DNA of 64,000 bases from Periplaneta americana (GCF_040183065.1 NC_091120.1:16696708-16760707), one strand, 5' to 3'. Numbered from the stretch's first letter, positions 25,099 to 38,453 are shown. A program made the numbers and translations. The notes: generated from the letters alone by a model not told the origin.

Positions 25099-28000
25099 TT
25101 TTGATGCTATCGTGTAAGAAGCAAGTCAAGGGGGTATACAGGGCCGCGTCCCGTTCCTCGGTATTGCCATTATTTCAGGAATTAGAGACTCAAATATTTC
25201 AGGTACCCAAAAATTAAGGCTAGAAAAAAGTGCGACGGATTTGCCGGATATTAGCGGTGATTACTAGATAAGGTGCGAGGATGCTACAGTTAAAAGGGCG
25301 GGCCTCTGAGTCGCTTCGTTCTCCTTGTGTAGAAAAAAGTCTGTTTTGGAAGGGCAAAATGACCATTTTTTGAAATTTTGTCGGCCTCTCCCGTCCAAAC
25401 GCAGGAGGATAGAGAGTTGTCCTTTATACTGGAGATAGAGTTCGACGAGCTGTATTCAACGCACTCATCGGCTTTGTTGTCACTACATGTAGTGCGGAGT
25501 TATGGCGGCAAGAAGGTCGGCGGAAGGGTGGTCTAAACCCTTCCCCCTTTTTTTCTCGACAATCAGAAAGTGTTCGCGATTGCCATTTTGATCCTATCGT
25601 GTAAGAAGCAAGTCAAGGGGGAATACAGGGCCGCATCCCGTTCCTCGGTATGGTCATTATTTCAGGAATTAGAGACTCAAATATTTCAGGTACCCAAAAA
25701 TTAAGGCTAGAAAAAAGTGCGGCGGATTTGCCGGATATTAGCGGTGATTACTAGATAAGGTGCGAGGATGCTACAGTTAAAAGGGCGGGCCTCTGAGTCG
25801 CTTCGTTCTCCTTGTGTAGAAAAAAGTCTGTTTTGGAAGGGCAAAATGACCATTTTTTGAAATTTTGCCGGCCTCTCCCGTCCAAACGCAGGAGGATAGA
25901 GAGTTGTCCTTTATACTGGAGATAGAGTTCGACGAGCTGTATTCAACGCACTCATCGGCTTTGTTGTCACTACACGTAGTGCGGAGTTATGGCGGCAAGA
26001 AGGTCGGCGGAAGGGTGGTCTAAACCCTTCCCCATTTTTTCTCGAAAATCAGAAAGTGTTTGCGATTGCCATTTTGATGCTATCGTGTAAGAAGCAAGTC
26101 AAGGGGGAATACAGGGCCGCATCCCGTTCCTCGGTATGGCCATTATTTCAGGAATTAGAGACTCAAATATTTCAGGTACCCAAAAATTAAGGCTAGAAAA
26201 AAGTGCGGCGGATTTGCCGGATATTAGCGGTGATTACTAGATAAGGTGCGAGGATGCTACAGTTAAAAGGGCGGGCCTCTGAGTCGCTTCGTTCTCCTTG
26301 TGTAGAAAAAAGTCTGTTTTGGAAGAGCAAAATGACCATTTTTTGAAATTTTGCCGGCCTCTCCCGTCCAAACGCAGGAGGATAGAGAGTTGTCCTTTAT
26401 ACTGGAGATAGAGTTCGACGAGCTGTATTCAACGCACTCATCGCCTTTGTTGTCACTACACGTAGTGCGGAGTTATGGCGGCAAGAAGGTCGGCGGAAGG
26501 GTGGTCTAAACCCTTCCCCTTTTTTTCTCGAAAATCAGAAAGTGTTCGCGATTGCCATTTTGATGCTATCGTGTAAGAAGCAAGTCAAGGGGGAATACAG
26601 GGCCGCATCCCGTTCCTCGGTATGGCCATTATTTCAGGAATTAGAGACTCAAATATTACAGGTACCCAAAAATTAAGGCTAGGAAAAAGTGCGGCGGATT
26701 TGCCGGATATTAGCGGTGATTACTAGATAAGGTGCGAGGATGCTACAGTTAAAAGGGCGGGCCTCTGAGTCGTTTCGTTCTCCTTGTGTAGAAAAAAGTC
26801 TGTTTTGGAAGGGCAAAATGACCATTTTTTGAAATTTTGCCGGCCTCTCCCGTCCAAACGCAGGAGGATAGAGAGTTGTCCTTTATACTGGAGATAGAGT
26901 TTGACGAGCTGTATTCAACGCACTCATCGGCTTTGTTGTCACTACACGTAGTGCGGAGTTATGGCGGCAAGAAGGTCGGCGGAAGGGTGGTCTAAACCCT
27001 TCCCCTTTTTTTCTCGAAAATCAGAAAGTGTTCGCGATTGCCATTTTGATGCTATCGTGTAAGAAGCAAGTCAAGGGGGTATACAGGGCCGCATCCCGTT
27101 CTTCGGTATGGCCATTATTTCAGGAATTAGAGACTCAAATATTTCAGGTACCCAAAAATTAAGGCTAGAAAAAAGTGCGGCGGATTTGCCGGATATTAGC
27201 GGTGATTACTAGATAAGGTGCGAGGATGCTACAGTTAAAAGGGCGGGCCTCTGAGTCGCTTCGTTCTCCTTGTGTAGAAAAAAGTCTGTTTTGGAAGGGC
27301 AAAATGACCATTTTTTGAAATTTTGCCGGCCTCTCCCGTCCAAACGCAGGAGGATAGAGAGTTGTCCTTTATACTGGAGATAGAGTTCGACGAGCTGTAT
27401 TCAACGCACTCATCGGCTTTGTTGTCACTTCACGTAGTGAGGAGTTTTGGCGGCAAGAACGTCGGCGGAAGGGTGGTCTAAACCCTTCCCCTTTTTTTCT
27501 CGAAAATCAGAAAGTGTTCGCGATTGCCATTTTGATGCTATCGTGTAAGAAGCAAGTCAAGGGGGAATACAGGGCCGCGTCCCGTTCCTCGGTATTGCCA
27601 TTATTTCAGGAATTAGAGACTCAAATATTTCAGGTACCCAAAAATTAAGGCTAGAAAAAAGTGCGGCGGATTTGCCGGATATTAGCGGTGATTACTAGAT
27701 GAGGTGCGAGGATGCTACAGTTAAAAGGGCGGGCCTCTGAGTCGTTTCGTTCTCCTTGTGTAGAAAAAAGTCTGTTTTGGAAGGGCAAAATGACCATTTT
27801 TTGAAATTTTGCCGGCCTCTCCCGTCCAAACGCAGGAGGATAGAGAGTTGTCCTTTATACTGGAGATAGAGTTCGACGAGCTGTATTCAACGCACTCATC
27901 GGCTTTGTTGTCACTACACGTAGTGCGGAGTTATGGCGGCAAGAAGGTCGCGGGAAGGGTGGTCTTAACCCTTCCCCTTTTTTCTCGAAAATCAGAAAGT

Positions 28001-28630
28001 GTTCGCGATTGCCATTTAATGCTATCGTGTAAGAAGCAAGGCAAGGGGGAATACAGGGCCGCATCCCGTTCCTCGGTATGGCCATTATTTCAGGAATTAG
28101 AGACTCAAATATTTCAGGTACCCAAAAATTAAGGCTAGAAAAAAGTGCGGCGGATTTGCCGGATATTAGCGGTGATTACTAGATAAGGTGCGAGGATGCT
28201 ACAGTTAAAAGGGCGGGCCTCTGAGTCGTTTCGTTCTCCTTGTGTAGAAAAAAGTCTGTTTTGGATGGTCAAAATGACCATTTTTGGGAATTTTGCCGGC
28301 CTCTCCCGTCCAAACGCAGGGGGATAGAGAGTTGTCCTTTATACTGGAGATAGAGTTCGACGAGCTGTATTCAACGCACTCATCGGCTTTGTTGTCACTA
28401 CACGTAGTGCGGAGTTATGGCGGCAAGAAGGTCGGCGGAAGGGTGGTCTAAACCCTTCCCCTTTTTTTCTCGAAAATCAGAAAGTGTTCGCGATTGCCAT
28501 TTTGATGCTATTGTGTAAGAAGCAAGTCAAGGGGGTTTAGAGGGCCGCATCCCGTTCCTCGGTATGGCCATTATTTCAGGAATTAGAGACTCAAATATTT
28601 CAGGTACCCAAAAATTAAGGCTAGAAAAAA

Positions 28631-29000
28631 GTGCGGCGGATTTGCCGGATATTAGCGGTGATTACTAGATAAGGTGCGAGGATGCTACAGTTAAAAGGGC
28701 GGGCCTCTGAGTCGTTTCGTTCTCCTTGTGTAGAAAAAAGTCTGTTTTGGAAGGGCAAAATGACCATTTTTTGAAATTTTGCCGGCCTCTCCCGTCCAAA
28801 CGCAGGAGGATAGAGAGTTGTCCTTTATACTGGAGATAGAGTTCGACGAGCTGTATTCAACGCACTCATCGGCTTTGTTGTCACTACACGTAGTGCGGAG
28901 TTATGGCGGCAAGAAGGTCGGCGGAAGGGTGGTATGGCCATTATTTCAGGAATTAGAGACTCAAATATTTCAGGTACCCAAAAGTTAAGGCTAGAAAAAA
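28631..29000 (+). repeat. 370-bp B monomer (duplicate of the 21018 deletion)
   Basis: The junction GGGTGGTATGGCC lies at about 28928-28940. This copy corresponds to 21018-21387 through the composite-unit duplication (offset 7613). Confidence 0.9.
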
Positions 29001-29972
29001 GTGCGGCTGATTTGCCGGATATTAGCGGTGATTACTAGATAAGGTGCGAGGATGCTACAGTTAAAAGGGCGGGCCTCTGAGTCGCTTCGTTCTCCTTGTG
29101 TAGAAAAAAGTCTGTTTTGGAAGGGCAAAATGACCATTTTTTGAAATTTTGCCGGCCTCTCCCGTCCAAACGCAGGAGGATAGAGAGTTGTCCTTTATAC
29201 TGGAGATAGAGTTCGACGAGCTGTATTCAACGCACTCATCGGCTTTGTTGTCACTACACGTAGTGCGGAGTTATGGCGGCAAGAAGGTCGGCGGAAGGGT
29301 GTTCTAAACCCTTCCCCTTTTTTTCTCGAAAATCAGAAAGTGTTCGCGATTGCCATTTTGATGCTATCGTGTAAGAAGCAAATCAAGGGGGTATACAGGG
29401 CCGCGTCCCGTGCCTCGGTATTGCCATTATTTCAGGAATTAGAGACTCAAATATTTCAGGTACCCAAAAATTAAGGCTAGAAAAAAGTGCGGCGGATTTG
29501 CCGGATATTAGCGGTGATTACTAGATAAGGTGCGAGGATGCTACTGTTAAAAGGGCGGGCCTCTGAGTCGCTTCGTTCTCCTTGTGTAGAAAAAAGTCTG
29601 TTTTGGAAGGGCAAAATGACCATTTTTTTGAAATTTTGCCGGCCTCTCCCGTCCAAACGCAGGAGGATAGAGAGTTGTCCTTTATACTGGAGATAGAGTT
29701 CGACGAGCTGTATTCAACGCACTCATCGGCTTTGTTGTCACTTCACGTAGTGAGGAGTTTTGGCGGCAAGAACGTCGGCGGAAGGGTGGTCTAAACCCTT
29801 CCCCTTTTTTTCTCGAAAATCAGAAAGTGTTCGCGATTGCCATTTTGATGCTATCGTGTAAGAAGCAAGTTAAGGGGGAATACAGGGCCGCGTCCCGTTC
29901 CTCGGTATTGCCATTATTTCAGGAATTAGAGACTCAAATATTTCAGGTACCCAAAAATTAAGGCTAGAAAAA

Positions 29973-30343
29973 AGTGCGGCGGATTTGCCGGATATTAGCG
30001 GTGATTACTAGATAAGGTGCGAGGATGCTACAGTTAAAAGGGCGGGCCTCTGAGTCGCTTCGTTCTCCTTGTGTAGAAAAAAGTCTGTTTTGGAAGGGCA
30101 AAATGACCATTTTTTGAAATTTTGCCGGCCTCTCCCGTCCAAACGCAGGAGGATAGAGAGTTGTCCTTTATACTGGAGATAGAGTTCGACGAGCTGTATT
30201 CAACGCACTCATCGGCTTTGTTGTCACTACACGTAGTGCGGAGTTATGGCGGCAAGAAGGTCGGCGGAAGGGTAGTATGGCCATTATTTCAGGAATTAGA
30301 GACTCAAATATTTCAGGTACCCAAAAATTAAGGCTAGAAAAAA
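29973..30343 (+). repeat. ~370-bp B monomer with GGTAGTATGG junction
   Basis: The same ~115-bp deletion is present, but the joint reads GGGTAGTATGG (30271-30280), with one base changed from the GGTGGT form. The 370-bp copy starting at 30830 (junction near 31131) shares this variant, so these two are closest relatives. Confidence 0.88.
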
Positions 30344-31489
30344 GTGCGGCGGATTTGCCGGATATTAGCGGTGATTACTAGATAAGGTGCGAGGATGCTA
30401 CAGTTAAAAGGGCGGGCCTCTGAGTCGTTTCGTTCTCCTTGTGTAGAAAAAAGTCTGTTTTGGATGGTCAAAATGACCATTTTTGGAAATTTTGCCGGCC
30501 TCTCCCGTCCAAACGCAGGGGGATAGAGAGTTGTCCTTTATACTGGAGATAGAGTTCGACGAGCTGTATTCAACGCACTCATCGGCTTTGTTGTCACTAT
30601 ACGTAGTGCGGAGTTATGGCGGCAAGAAGGTCGGCGGAAGGGTGGTCTAAACCCTTCCCCTTTTTTTCTCGAAAATCAGAAAGTGTTCGCGATTGCCATT
30701 TTGATGCTATTGTGTAAGAAGCAAGTCAAGGGGGTTTAGAGGGCCGCATCCCGTTCCTCGGTATGGCCATTATTTCAGGAATTAGAGACTCAAATATTTC
30801 AGGTACCCAAAAATTAAGGCTAGAAAAAAGTGCGGCGGATTTGCCGGATATTAGCGGTGATTACTAGATAAGGTGCGAGGATGCTACAGTTAAAAGGGCG
30901 GGCCTCTGAGTCGTTTCGTTCTCCTTGTGTAGAAAAAAGTCTGTTTTGGAAGGGCAAAATGACCATTTTTTGAAATTTTGCCGGCCTCTCCCGTCCAAAC
31001 GCAGGAGGATAGAGAGTTGTCCTTTATACTGGAGATAGAGTTCGACGAGCTGTATTCAACGCACTCATCGGCTTTGTTGTCACTACACGTAGTGCGGAGT
31101 TATGGCGGCAAGAAGGTCGGCGGAAGGGTAGTATGGCCATTATTTCAGGAATTAGAGACTCAAATATTTCAGGTACCCAAAAGTTAAGGCTAGAAAAAAG
31201 TGCGGCTGATTTGCCGGATATTAGCGGTGATTACTAGATAAGGTGCGAGGATGCTACAGTTAAAAGGGCGGGCCTCTGAGTCGCTTCGTTCTCCTTGTGT
31301 AGAAAAAAGTCTGTTTTGGAAGGGCAAAATGACCATTTTTTGAAATTTTGCCGGCCTCTCCCGTCCAAACGCAGGAGGATAGAGAGTTGTCCTTTATACT
31401 GGAGATAGAGTTCGACGAGCTGTATTCAACGCACTCATCGGCTTTGTTGTCACTACACGTAGTGCGGAGTTATGGCGGCAAGAAGGTCG
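30276..31489 (+). repeat. Three-monomer segment, copy 1 (offset 1342 bp)
   Basis: Matches 31618-32830 at an offset of 1341-1342 bp, which equals two normal monomers plus one 370-bp monomer. Shared markers are the A-like patch (30463), CACTATACGTAGTG (near 30595), GCTATTGTG with GGGGTTTAGAGG (near 30706-30740) and the 370-bp deletion (31131). The same three-part order occurs once more upstream at about 28.2-29.0 kb. Confidence 0.85.
30830..31199 (+). repeat. 370-bp B monomer
   Basis: The junction GGGTAGTATGG lies at about 31127-31136. The next anchor is the GTGCGGCTG variant preceded by AAAAGTTAAGG, the same neighbour context as after the 370-bp copies at 21018, 28631 and 32171. Confidence 0.88.
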
Positions 31490-31617
31490 CGGGAAGGGTG
31501 GTCTTAACCCTTCCCCTTTTTTTCTCGAAAATCAGAAAGTGTTCGCGATTGCCATTTTGATGCTATCGTGTAAGAAGCAAGGCAAGGGGGAATACAGGGC
31601 CGCATCCCGTTCCTCGG

Positions 31618-32830
31618 TATGGCCATTATTTCAGGAATTAGAGACTCAAATATTTCAGGTACCCAAAAATTAAGGCTAGAAAAAAGTGCGGCGGATTTGC
31701 CGGATATTAGCGGTGATTACTAGATAAGGTGCGAGGATGCTACAGTTAAAAGGGCGGGCCTCTGAGTCGTTTCGTTCTCCTTGTGTAGAAAAAAGTCTGT
31801 TTTGGATGGTCAAAATGACCATTTTTGGAAATTTTGCCGGCCTCTCCCGTCCAAACGCAGGGGGATAGAGAGTTGTCCTTTATACTGGAGATAGAGTTCG
31901 ACGAGCTGTATTCAACGCACTCATCGGCTTTGTTGTCACTATACGTAGTGCGGAGTTATGGCGGCAAGAAGGTCGGCGGAAGGGTGGTCTAAACCCTTCC
32001 CCTTTTTTTCTCGAAAATCAGAAAGTGTTCGCGATTGCCATTTTGATGCTATTGTGTAAGAAGCAAGTCAAGGGGGTTTAGAGGGCCGCATCCGTTCCTC
32101 GGTATGGCCATTATTTCAGGAATTAGAGACTCAAATATTTCAGGTACCCAAAAATTAAGGCTAGAAAAAAGTGCGGCGGATTTGCCGGATATTAGCGGTG
32201 ATTACTAGATAAGGTGCGAGGATGCTACAGTTAAAAGGGCGGGCCTCTGAGTCGTTTCGTTCTCCTTGTGTAGAAAAAAGTCTGTTTTGGAAGGGCAAAA
32301 TGACCATTTTTTGAAATTTTGCCGGCCTCTCCCGTCCAAACGCAGGAGGATAGAGAGTTGTCCTTTATACTGGAGATAGAGTTCGACGAGCTGTATTCAA
32401 CGCACTCATCGGCTTTGTTGTCACTACACGTAGTGCGGAGTTATGGCGGCAAGAAGGTCGGCGGAAGGGTGGTATGGCCATTATTTCAGGAATTAGAGAC
32501 TCAAATATTTCAGGTACCCAAAAGTTAAGGCTAGAAAAAAGTGCGGCTGATTTGCCGGATATTAGCGGTGATTACTAGATAAGGTGCGAGGATGCTACAG
32601 TTAAAAGGGCGGGCCTCTGAGTCGCTTCGTTCTCCTTGTGTAGAAAAAAGTCTGTTTTGGAAGGGCAAAATGACCATTTTTTGAAATTTTGCCGGCCTCT
32701 CCCGTCCAAACGCAGGAGGATAGAGAGTTGTCCTTTATACTGGAGATAGAGTTCGACGAGCTGTATTCAACGCACTCATCGGCTTTGTTGTCACTACACG
32801 TAGTGCGGAGTTATGGCGGCAAGAAGGTCG
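31618..32830 (+). repeat. Three-monomer segment, copy 2
   Basis: This copy of 30276-31489 carries the A-like patch at 31805, CACTATACGTAGTG near 31937 and the 370-bp deletion junction at 32471. One C is missing near 32091 (GCATCCGTTCC), changing the offset from 1342 to 1341. Just downstream, extra G residues (GGAAGGGGTG near 32836 and a longer G run near 32930) fuse frames into a spurious 125-codon opening. Confidence 0.85.
32171..32540 (+). repeat. 370-bp B monomer
   Basis: The junction GGGTGGTATGG lies at about 32468-32477. It sits inside the second three-monomer segment and is followed by the GTGCGGCTG anchor variant. Confidence 0.88.
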
Positions 32831-34974
32831 GCGGAAGGGGTGTTCTAAACCCTTCCCCTTTTTTTCTCGAAAATCAGAAAGTGTTCGCGATTGCCATTTT
32901 GATGCTATCGTGTAAGAAGCAAATCAAGGGGGGTATACAGGGCCGCGTCCCGTGCCTCGGTATTGCCATTATTTCAGGAATTAGAGACTCAAATATTTCA
33001 GGTACCCAAAAATTAAGGCTAGAAAAAAGTGCGGCGGATTTGCCGGATATTAGCGGTGATTACTAGATAAGGTGCGAGGATGCTACTGTTAAAAGGGCGG
33101 GCCTCTGAGTCGCTTCGTTCTCCTTGTGTAGAAAAAAGTCTGTTTTGGAAGGGCAAAATGACCATTTTTTTGAAATTTTGCCGGCCTCTCCCGTCCAAAC
33201 GCAGGAGGATAGAGAGTTGTCCTTTATACTGGAGATAGAGTTCGACGAGCTGTATTCAACGCACTCATCGGCTTTGTTGTCACTACACGTAGTGCGGAGT
33301 TATGGCGGCAAGAAGGTCGGCGGAAGGGTGGTCTAAACCCTTCCCCTTTTTTTCTCGAAAATCAGAAAGTGTTCGCGATTGCCATTTTGATGCTATCGTG
33401 TAAGAAGCAAGTCAAGGGGGTATACAGGGCCGCATCCCGTTCCTCGGTATGGCCATTATTTCAGGAATTAGAGACTCAAATATTTCAGGTACCCAAAAAT
33501 TAAGGCTAGAAAAATGTGCGGCGGATTTGCCGGATATTAGCGGTGATTACTAGATAAGGTGCGAGGATGCTACAGTTAAAAGGGCGGGCCTCTGAGTCGC
33601 TTCGTTCTCCTTGTGTAGAAAAAAGTCTGTTTTGGAAGGGCAAAATGACCATTTTTTGAAATTTTGCCGGCCTCTCCCGTCCAAACGCAGGAGGATAGAG
33701 AGTTGTCCTTTATACTGGAGATAGAGTTCGACGAGCTGTATTCAACGCACTCATCGGCTTTGTTGTCACTATACGTAGTGCGGAGTTATGGCGGCAAGAA
33801 TGTCGGCGGAAGGGTGGTCTAAACCCTTCCCCTTTTTTTCTCGAAAATCAGAAAGTGTTCGCGATTGCCATTTTGATGCTATCGTGTAAGAAGCAAGTTA
33901 AGGGGGAATACAGGGCCGCATCCCGTTCCTCGGTATGGCCATTATTTCAGGAATTAGAGACTCAAATATTTCAGGTACCCAAAAATTAAGGCTAGAAAAA
34001 AGTGCGGCGGATTTGCCGGATATTAGCGGTGATTACTAGATGAGGTGCGAGGATGCTACAGTTAAAAGGGCGGGCCTCTGAGTCGTTTCGTTCTCCTTGT
34101 GTAGAAAAAAGTCTGTTTTGGAAGGGCAAAATGACCATTTTTTGAAATTTTGCCGGCCTCTCCCGTCCAAACGCAGGAGGATAGAGAGTTGTCCTTTATA
34201 CTGGAGATAGAGTTCGACGAGCTGTATTCAACGCACTCATCGGCTTTGTTGTCACTACACGTAGTGCGGAGTTATGGCGGCAAGAAGGTCGGCGGAAGGG
34301 TGGTCTAAACCCTTCCCCTTTTTTTCTCGAAAATCAGAAAGTGTTCGCGATTGCCATTTTGATGCTATCGTGTAAGAAGCAAATCAATGGGGTATACAGG
34401 GCCGCGTCCCGTGCCTCGGTATTGCCATTATTTCAGGAATTAGAGACTCAAATATTTCAGGTACCCAAAAATTAAGGCTAGAAAAAAGTGCGGCGGATTT
34501 GCCGGATATTAGCGGTGATTACTAGATAAGGTGCGAGGATGCTACAGTTAAAAGGGCGGGCCTCTGAGTCGCTTCGTTCTCCTTGTGTAGAAAAAAGTCT
34601 GTTTTGGAAGGGCAAAATGACCATTTTTTTTAAATTTTGCCGGCCTCTCCCGTCCAAACGCAGGAGGATAGAGAGTTGTCCTTTATACTGGAGATAGAGT
34701 TCGACGAGCTGTATTCAACGCACTCATCGGCTTTGTTGTCACTACACGTAGTGCGGAGTTATGGCGGCAAGAAGGTCGGCGGAAGGGTGGTCTAAACCCT
34801 TCCCCTTTTTTTCTCGAAAATCAGAAAGTGTTCGCGATTGCCATTTTGATGCTATCGTGTAAGAAGCAAGTCAAGGGGGTATACAGGGCCGCATCCCGTT
34901 CCTCGGTATGGCCATTATTTCAGGAATTAGAGACTCAAATATTTCAGGTACCCAAAAATTAAGGCTAGAAAAAT

Positions 34975-35731
34975 GTGCGGCGGATTTGCCGGATATTAGC
35001 GGTGATTACTAGATAAGGTGCGAGGATGCTACAGTTAAAAGGGCGGGCCTCTGAGTCGCTTCGTTCTCCTTGTGTAGAAAAAAGTCTGTTTTGGAAGGGC
35101 AAAATGACCATTTTTTGAAATTTTGCCGGCCTCTCCCGTCCAAACGCAGGAGGATAGAGAGTTGTCCTTTATACTGGAGATAGAGTTCGACGAGCTGTAT
35201 TCAACGCACTCATCGGCTTTGTTGTCACTACACGTAGTGCGGAGTTATGGCGGCAAGAAGGTCGGCGGAAGGGTGGTCTACTAGATAAGGTGCGAGGATG
35301 CTACAGTTAAAAGGGCGGGCCTCTGAGTCGCTTCGTTCTCCTTGTGTAGAAAAAAGTCTGTTTTGGAAGGGCAAAATGACCATTTTTGAAATTTTGCCGG
35401 CCTCTCCCGTCCAAACGCAGGAGGATGGAGAGTTGTCCTTTATACTGGAGATAGAGTTCGACGAGCTGTATTCAACACACTCATCGGCTTTGTTGTCACT
35501 ACACGTAGTGGGTAGTTATGGCGGCAAGAAGGTCGGCGGAAGGGTGGTCTAAACCCTTCCCCTTTTTTTCTCGAAAATCAGAAAGTGTTCGCGATTGCCA
35601 TTTTGATGCTATCGTGTAAGAAGCAAGTCAAGGGGGAATACAGGGCCGCATCCCGTTCCTCGGTATGGCCATTATTTCAGGAATTAGAGACTCAAATATT
35701 TCAGGTACCCAAAAATTAAGGCTAGAAAAAA
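34975..35731 (+). repeat. Fused pair of B monomers with 216-bp deletion
   Basis: Two monomers are joined across 35279-35280, where GGTGGTCTA meets CTAGATAAGG. The deletion starts in the hairpin loop of one monomer and ends just downstream of the anchor of the next, removing the right stem arm, the T-run, the GGTACC site and the anchor. Two bases (TA) are shared at the ends. It is the largest internal deletion in the window. Confidence 0.9.
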
Positions 35732-38412
35732 GTGCGGCGTATTTGCCGGATATTAGCGGTGATTACTATATAAGGTGCGAGGATGCTACAGTTAAAAGGG
35801 CGGGCCTCTGAGTCGTTTCGTTCTCCTTGTGTAGAAAAAAGTCTGTTTTGGAAGGGCAAAATGACCATTTTTTGAAATTTTGCCGGCCTCTCCCGTCCAA
35901 ACGCAGGAGGATAGAGAGATGTCCTTTATAATGGAGATAGAGTTCGACGAGCTGTATTCAACGCACTCATCGGCTTTGTTGTCACTACACGTAGTGCGAA
36001 GTTATGGCGGCAAGAATGTCGGCGGAAGGGTGGTCTAAACCCTTCCCCTTTTTTTCTCGAAAATCAGAAAGTGTTCGCGATTGCCATTTTGATGCTATCG
36101 TGTAAGAAGCAAGTCAAGGGGGAATACAGGGCCGCATCCCGTTCCTCGGTATGGCCATTATTTCAGGAATTAGAGACTCAAATATTTCAGGTACCCAAAA
36201 ATTAAGGCTAGAAAAAAGTGCGGCGGATTTGCCGGATATTAGCGGTGATTACTAGATAAGGTGCGAGGATGCTACAGTTAAAAGGGCGGGCCTCTGAGTC
36301 GCTTCGTTCTCCTTGTGTAGAAAAAAGTCTGTTTTGGAAGGGCAAAATGACCATTTTTTGAAATTTTGCCGGCCTCTCCCGTCCAAACGCAGGAGGATAG
36401 AGAGTTGTCCTTTATACTGGAGATAGAGTTCGACGAGCTGTATTCAACGCACTCATCGGCTTTGTTGTCACTACACGTAGTGCGGAGTTATGGCGGCAAG
36501 AAGGTCGGCGGAAGGGTGGTCTAAACCCTTCCCCTTTTTTTCTCGAAATCAGAAAGTGTTCGCGATTGCCATTTTGATGCTATCGTGTAAGAAGCAAGTC
36601 AAGGGGGTATACAGGGCCGCATCCCGTTCCTCGGTATGGCCATTATTTCAGGAATTAGAGACTCAAATATTTCAGGTACCCAAAAATTAAGGCTAGAAAA
36701 AAGTGCGGCGGATTTGCCGGATATTAGCGGTGATTACTAGATAAGGTGCGAGGATGCTACAGTTAAAAGGGCGGGCCTCTGAGTCCCTTCGTTCTCCTTG
36801 TGTAGAAAAAAGTCTGTTTTGGAAGGGCAAACTGACCATTTTTTGAAAATTTGCCGCCCTCTCCCGTCCAAACGCAGGAGGATAGAGAGTTGTCCTTTAT
36901 ACTGGAGATAGAGTTCGACGAGCTGTATTCAACGCACTCATCGGCTTTGTTGTCACTACACGTAGTGCGGAGTTATGGCGGCAAGAAGGTCGGCGGAAGG
37001 GTGGTCTAAACCCTTCCCCTTTTTTTCTCGAAAATCAGAAAGTGTTCGCGATTGCCATTTTGATGCTATCGTGTAAGAAGCAAGTCAAGGGGGTATACAG
37101 GGCCGCATCCCGTTCCTCGGTATGGCCATTATTTCAGGAATTAGAGACTCAAATATTTCAGGTACCCAAAAATTAAGGCTAGAAAAAAGTGCGGCGGATT
37201 TGCCGGATATTAGCGGTGATTACTAGATAAGGTGCGAGGATGCTACAGTTAAAAGGGCGGGCCTCTGAGTCGCTTCGTTCTCCTTGTGTAGAAAAAAGTC
37301 TGTTTTGGAAGGGCAAAATGTCCAATTTTTGAAATTTTTCCGGCCTCTCCCGTCCAAACGCAAGAGGATAGAGAGTTGTCCTTTATACTGGAGATAGAGT
37401 TCGACGAGCTGTATTCAACGCACTCATCGGCTTTGTTGTCACTACACGTAGTGCGGAGATATGGCGGCAAGAAGGTCTTCGGAAGGGTGGTCTAAACCCT
37501 TCCCCTTTTTTTCTCGAAAATCAGAAAGTGTTCGCGATTGCCATTTTGATGCTATCGTGTAAGAAGCAAGTCAAGGGGGAATACAGGGCCGCATCCCGTT
37601 CCGCGGTATGGCCATTATTTCAGGAATTAGAGACTCAAATATTTCAGGTACCCAAAAATTAAGGCTAGAAAAAAGTGCGGCGGATTTGCCGGATATTAGC
37701 GGTGATTACTAGATAAGGTGCGAGGATGCTACAGTTAAAAGGGCGGGCCTCTGAGTCGCTTCGTTCTCCTTGAGTAGAAAAAAAGTCTGTTTTGGAAGGG
37801 CAAAATGACCATTTTTTTTAATTTTGCCGGCCTCTCCCGTCCAAACGCAGGAGGATAGAGAGTTGTCCTTTATACTGGAGATAGAGTTCGACGAGCTGTA
37901 TTCAACGCACTCATCGGCTTTGTTGTCACTACACGTAGTGCGAAGTTATGGCGGCAAGAATGTCGGCGGAAGGGTGGTCTAAACCCTTCCCCTTTTTTTC
38001 TCGAAAATCAGAAAGTGTTCGCGATTGCCATTTTGATGCTATCGTGTAAGAAGCAAGTCAAGGGGGAATACAGGGCCGCATCCCGTTCCTCGGTATGGCC
38101 ATTATTTCAGGAATTAGAGACTCAAATATTTCAGGTACCCAAAAATTAAGGCTAGAAAAAAGTGCGGCGGATTTGCCGGATATTAGCGGTGATTACTAGA
38201 TAAGGTGCGAGGATGCTACAGTTAAAAGGGCGGGCCTCTGAGTCGCTTCGTTCTCCTTGTGTAGAAAAAAGTCTGTTTTGGAAGGGCAAAATGACCATTT
38301 TTTGAAATTTTGCCGGCCTCTCCCGTCCAAACGCAGGAGGATAGAGAGTTGTCCTTTATACTGGAGATAGAGTTCGACGAGCTGTATTCAACGCACTCAT
38401 CGGCTTTGTTGT

Positions 38413-38426
38413 CACTACACGTAGTG
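38413..38426. other. 14-bp dyad of family B
   Basis: CACTAC-AC-GTAGTG is a 6-bp inverted repeat with a 2-bp centre. It is present in most B monomers. Variants are CACTACATGTAGTG (16920, 25482; perfect palindrome), CACTATACGTAGTG (30595, 31937, 33769) and a linked-variant form with TCACTTCACGTAGTGA. Family A has a different dyad, TTGTG-AC-CACAA, whose centre is 5 bp to the left when aligned. Confidence 0.75.
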
Positions 38427-38453
38427 CGGAGTTATGGCGGCAAGAAGGTCGGC

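Larger units (their letters stand above)
22607..30218 (+). repeat. Composite A+B higher-order unit, copy 2 (7612 bp)
   Basis: This is the second copy of 14079-22606, again A followed by B. It lacks two consecutive monomers (948 bp) found in copy 1 at about 18.5-19.5 kb; the join lies near 26.7-27.1 kb. It retains the full hairpin near 23132 that copy 1 lost at 14606. A single T is missing from the T-run near 27978 (six instead of seven), which lengthens a spurious frame there to 107 codons. Confidence 0.92.
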
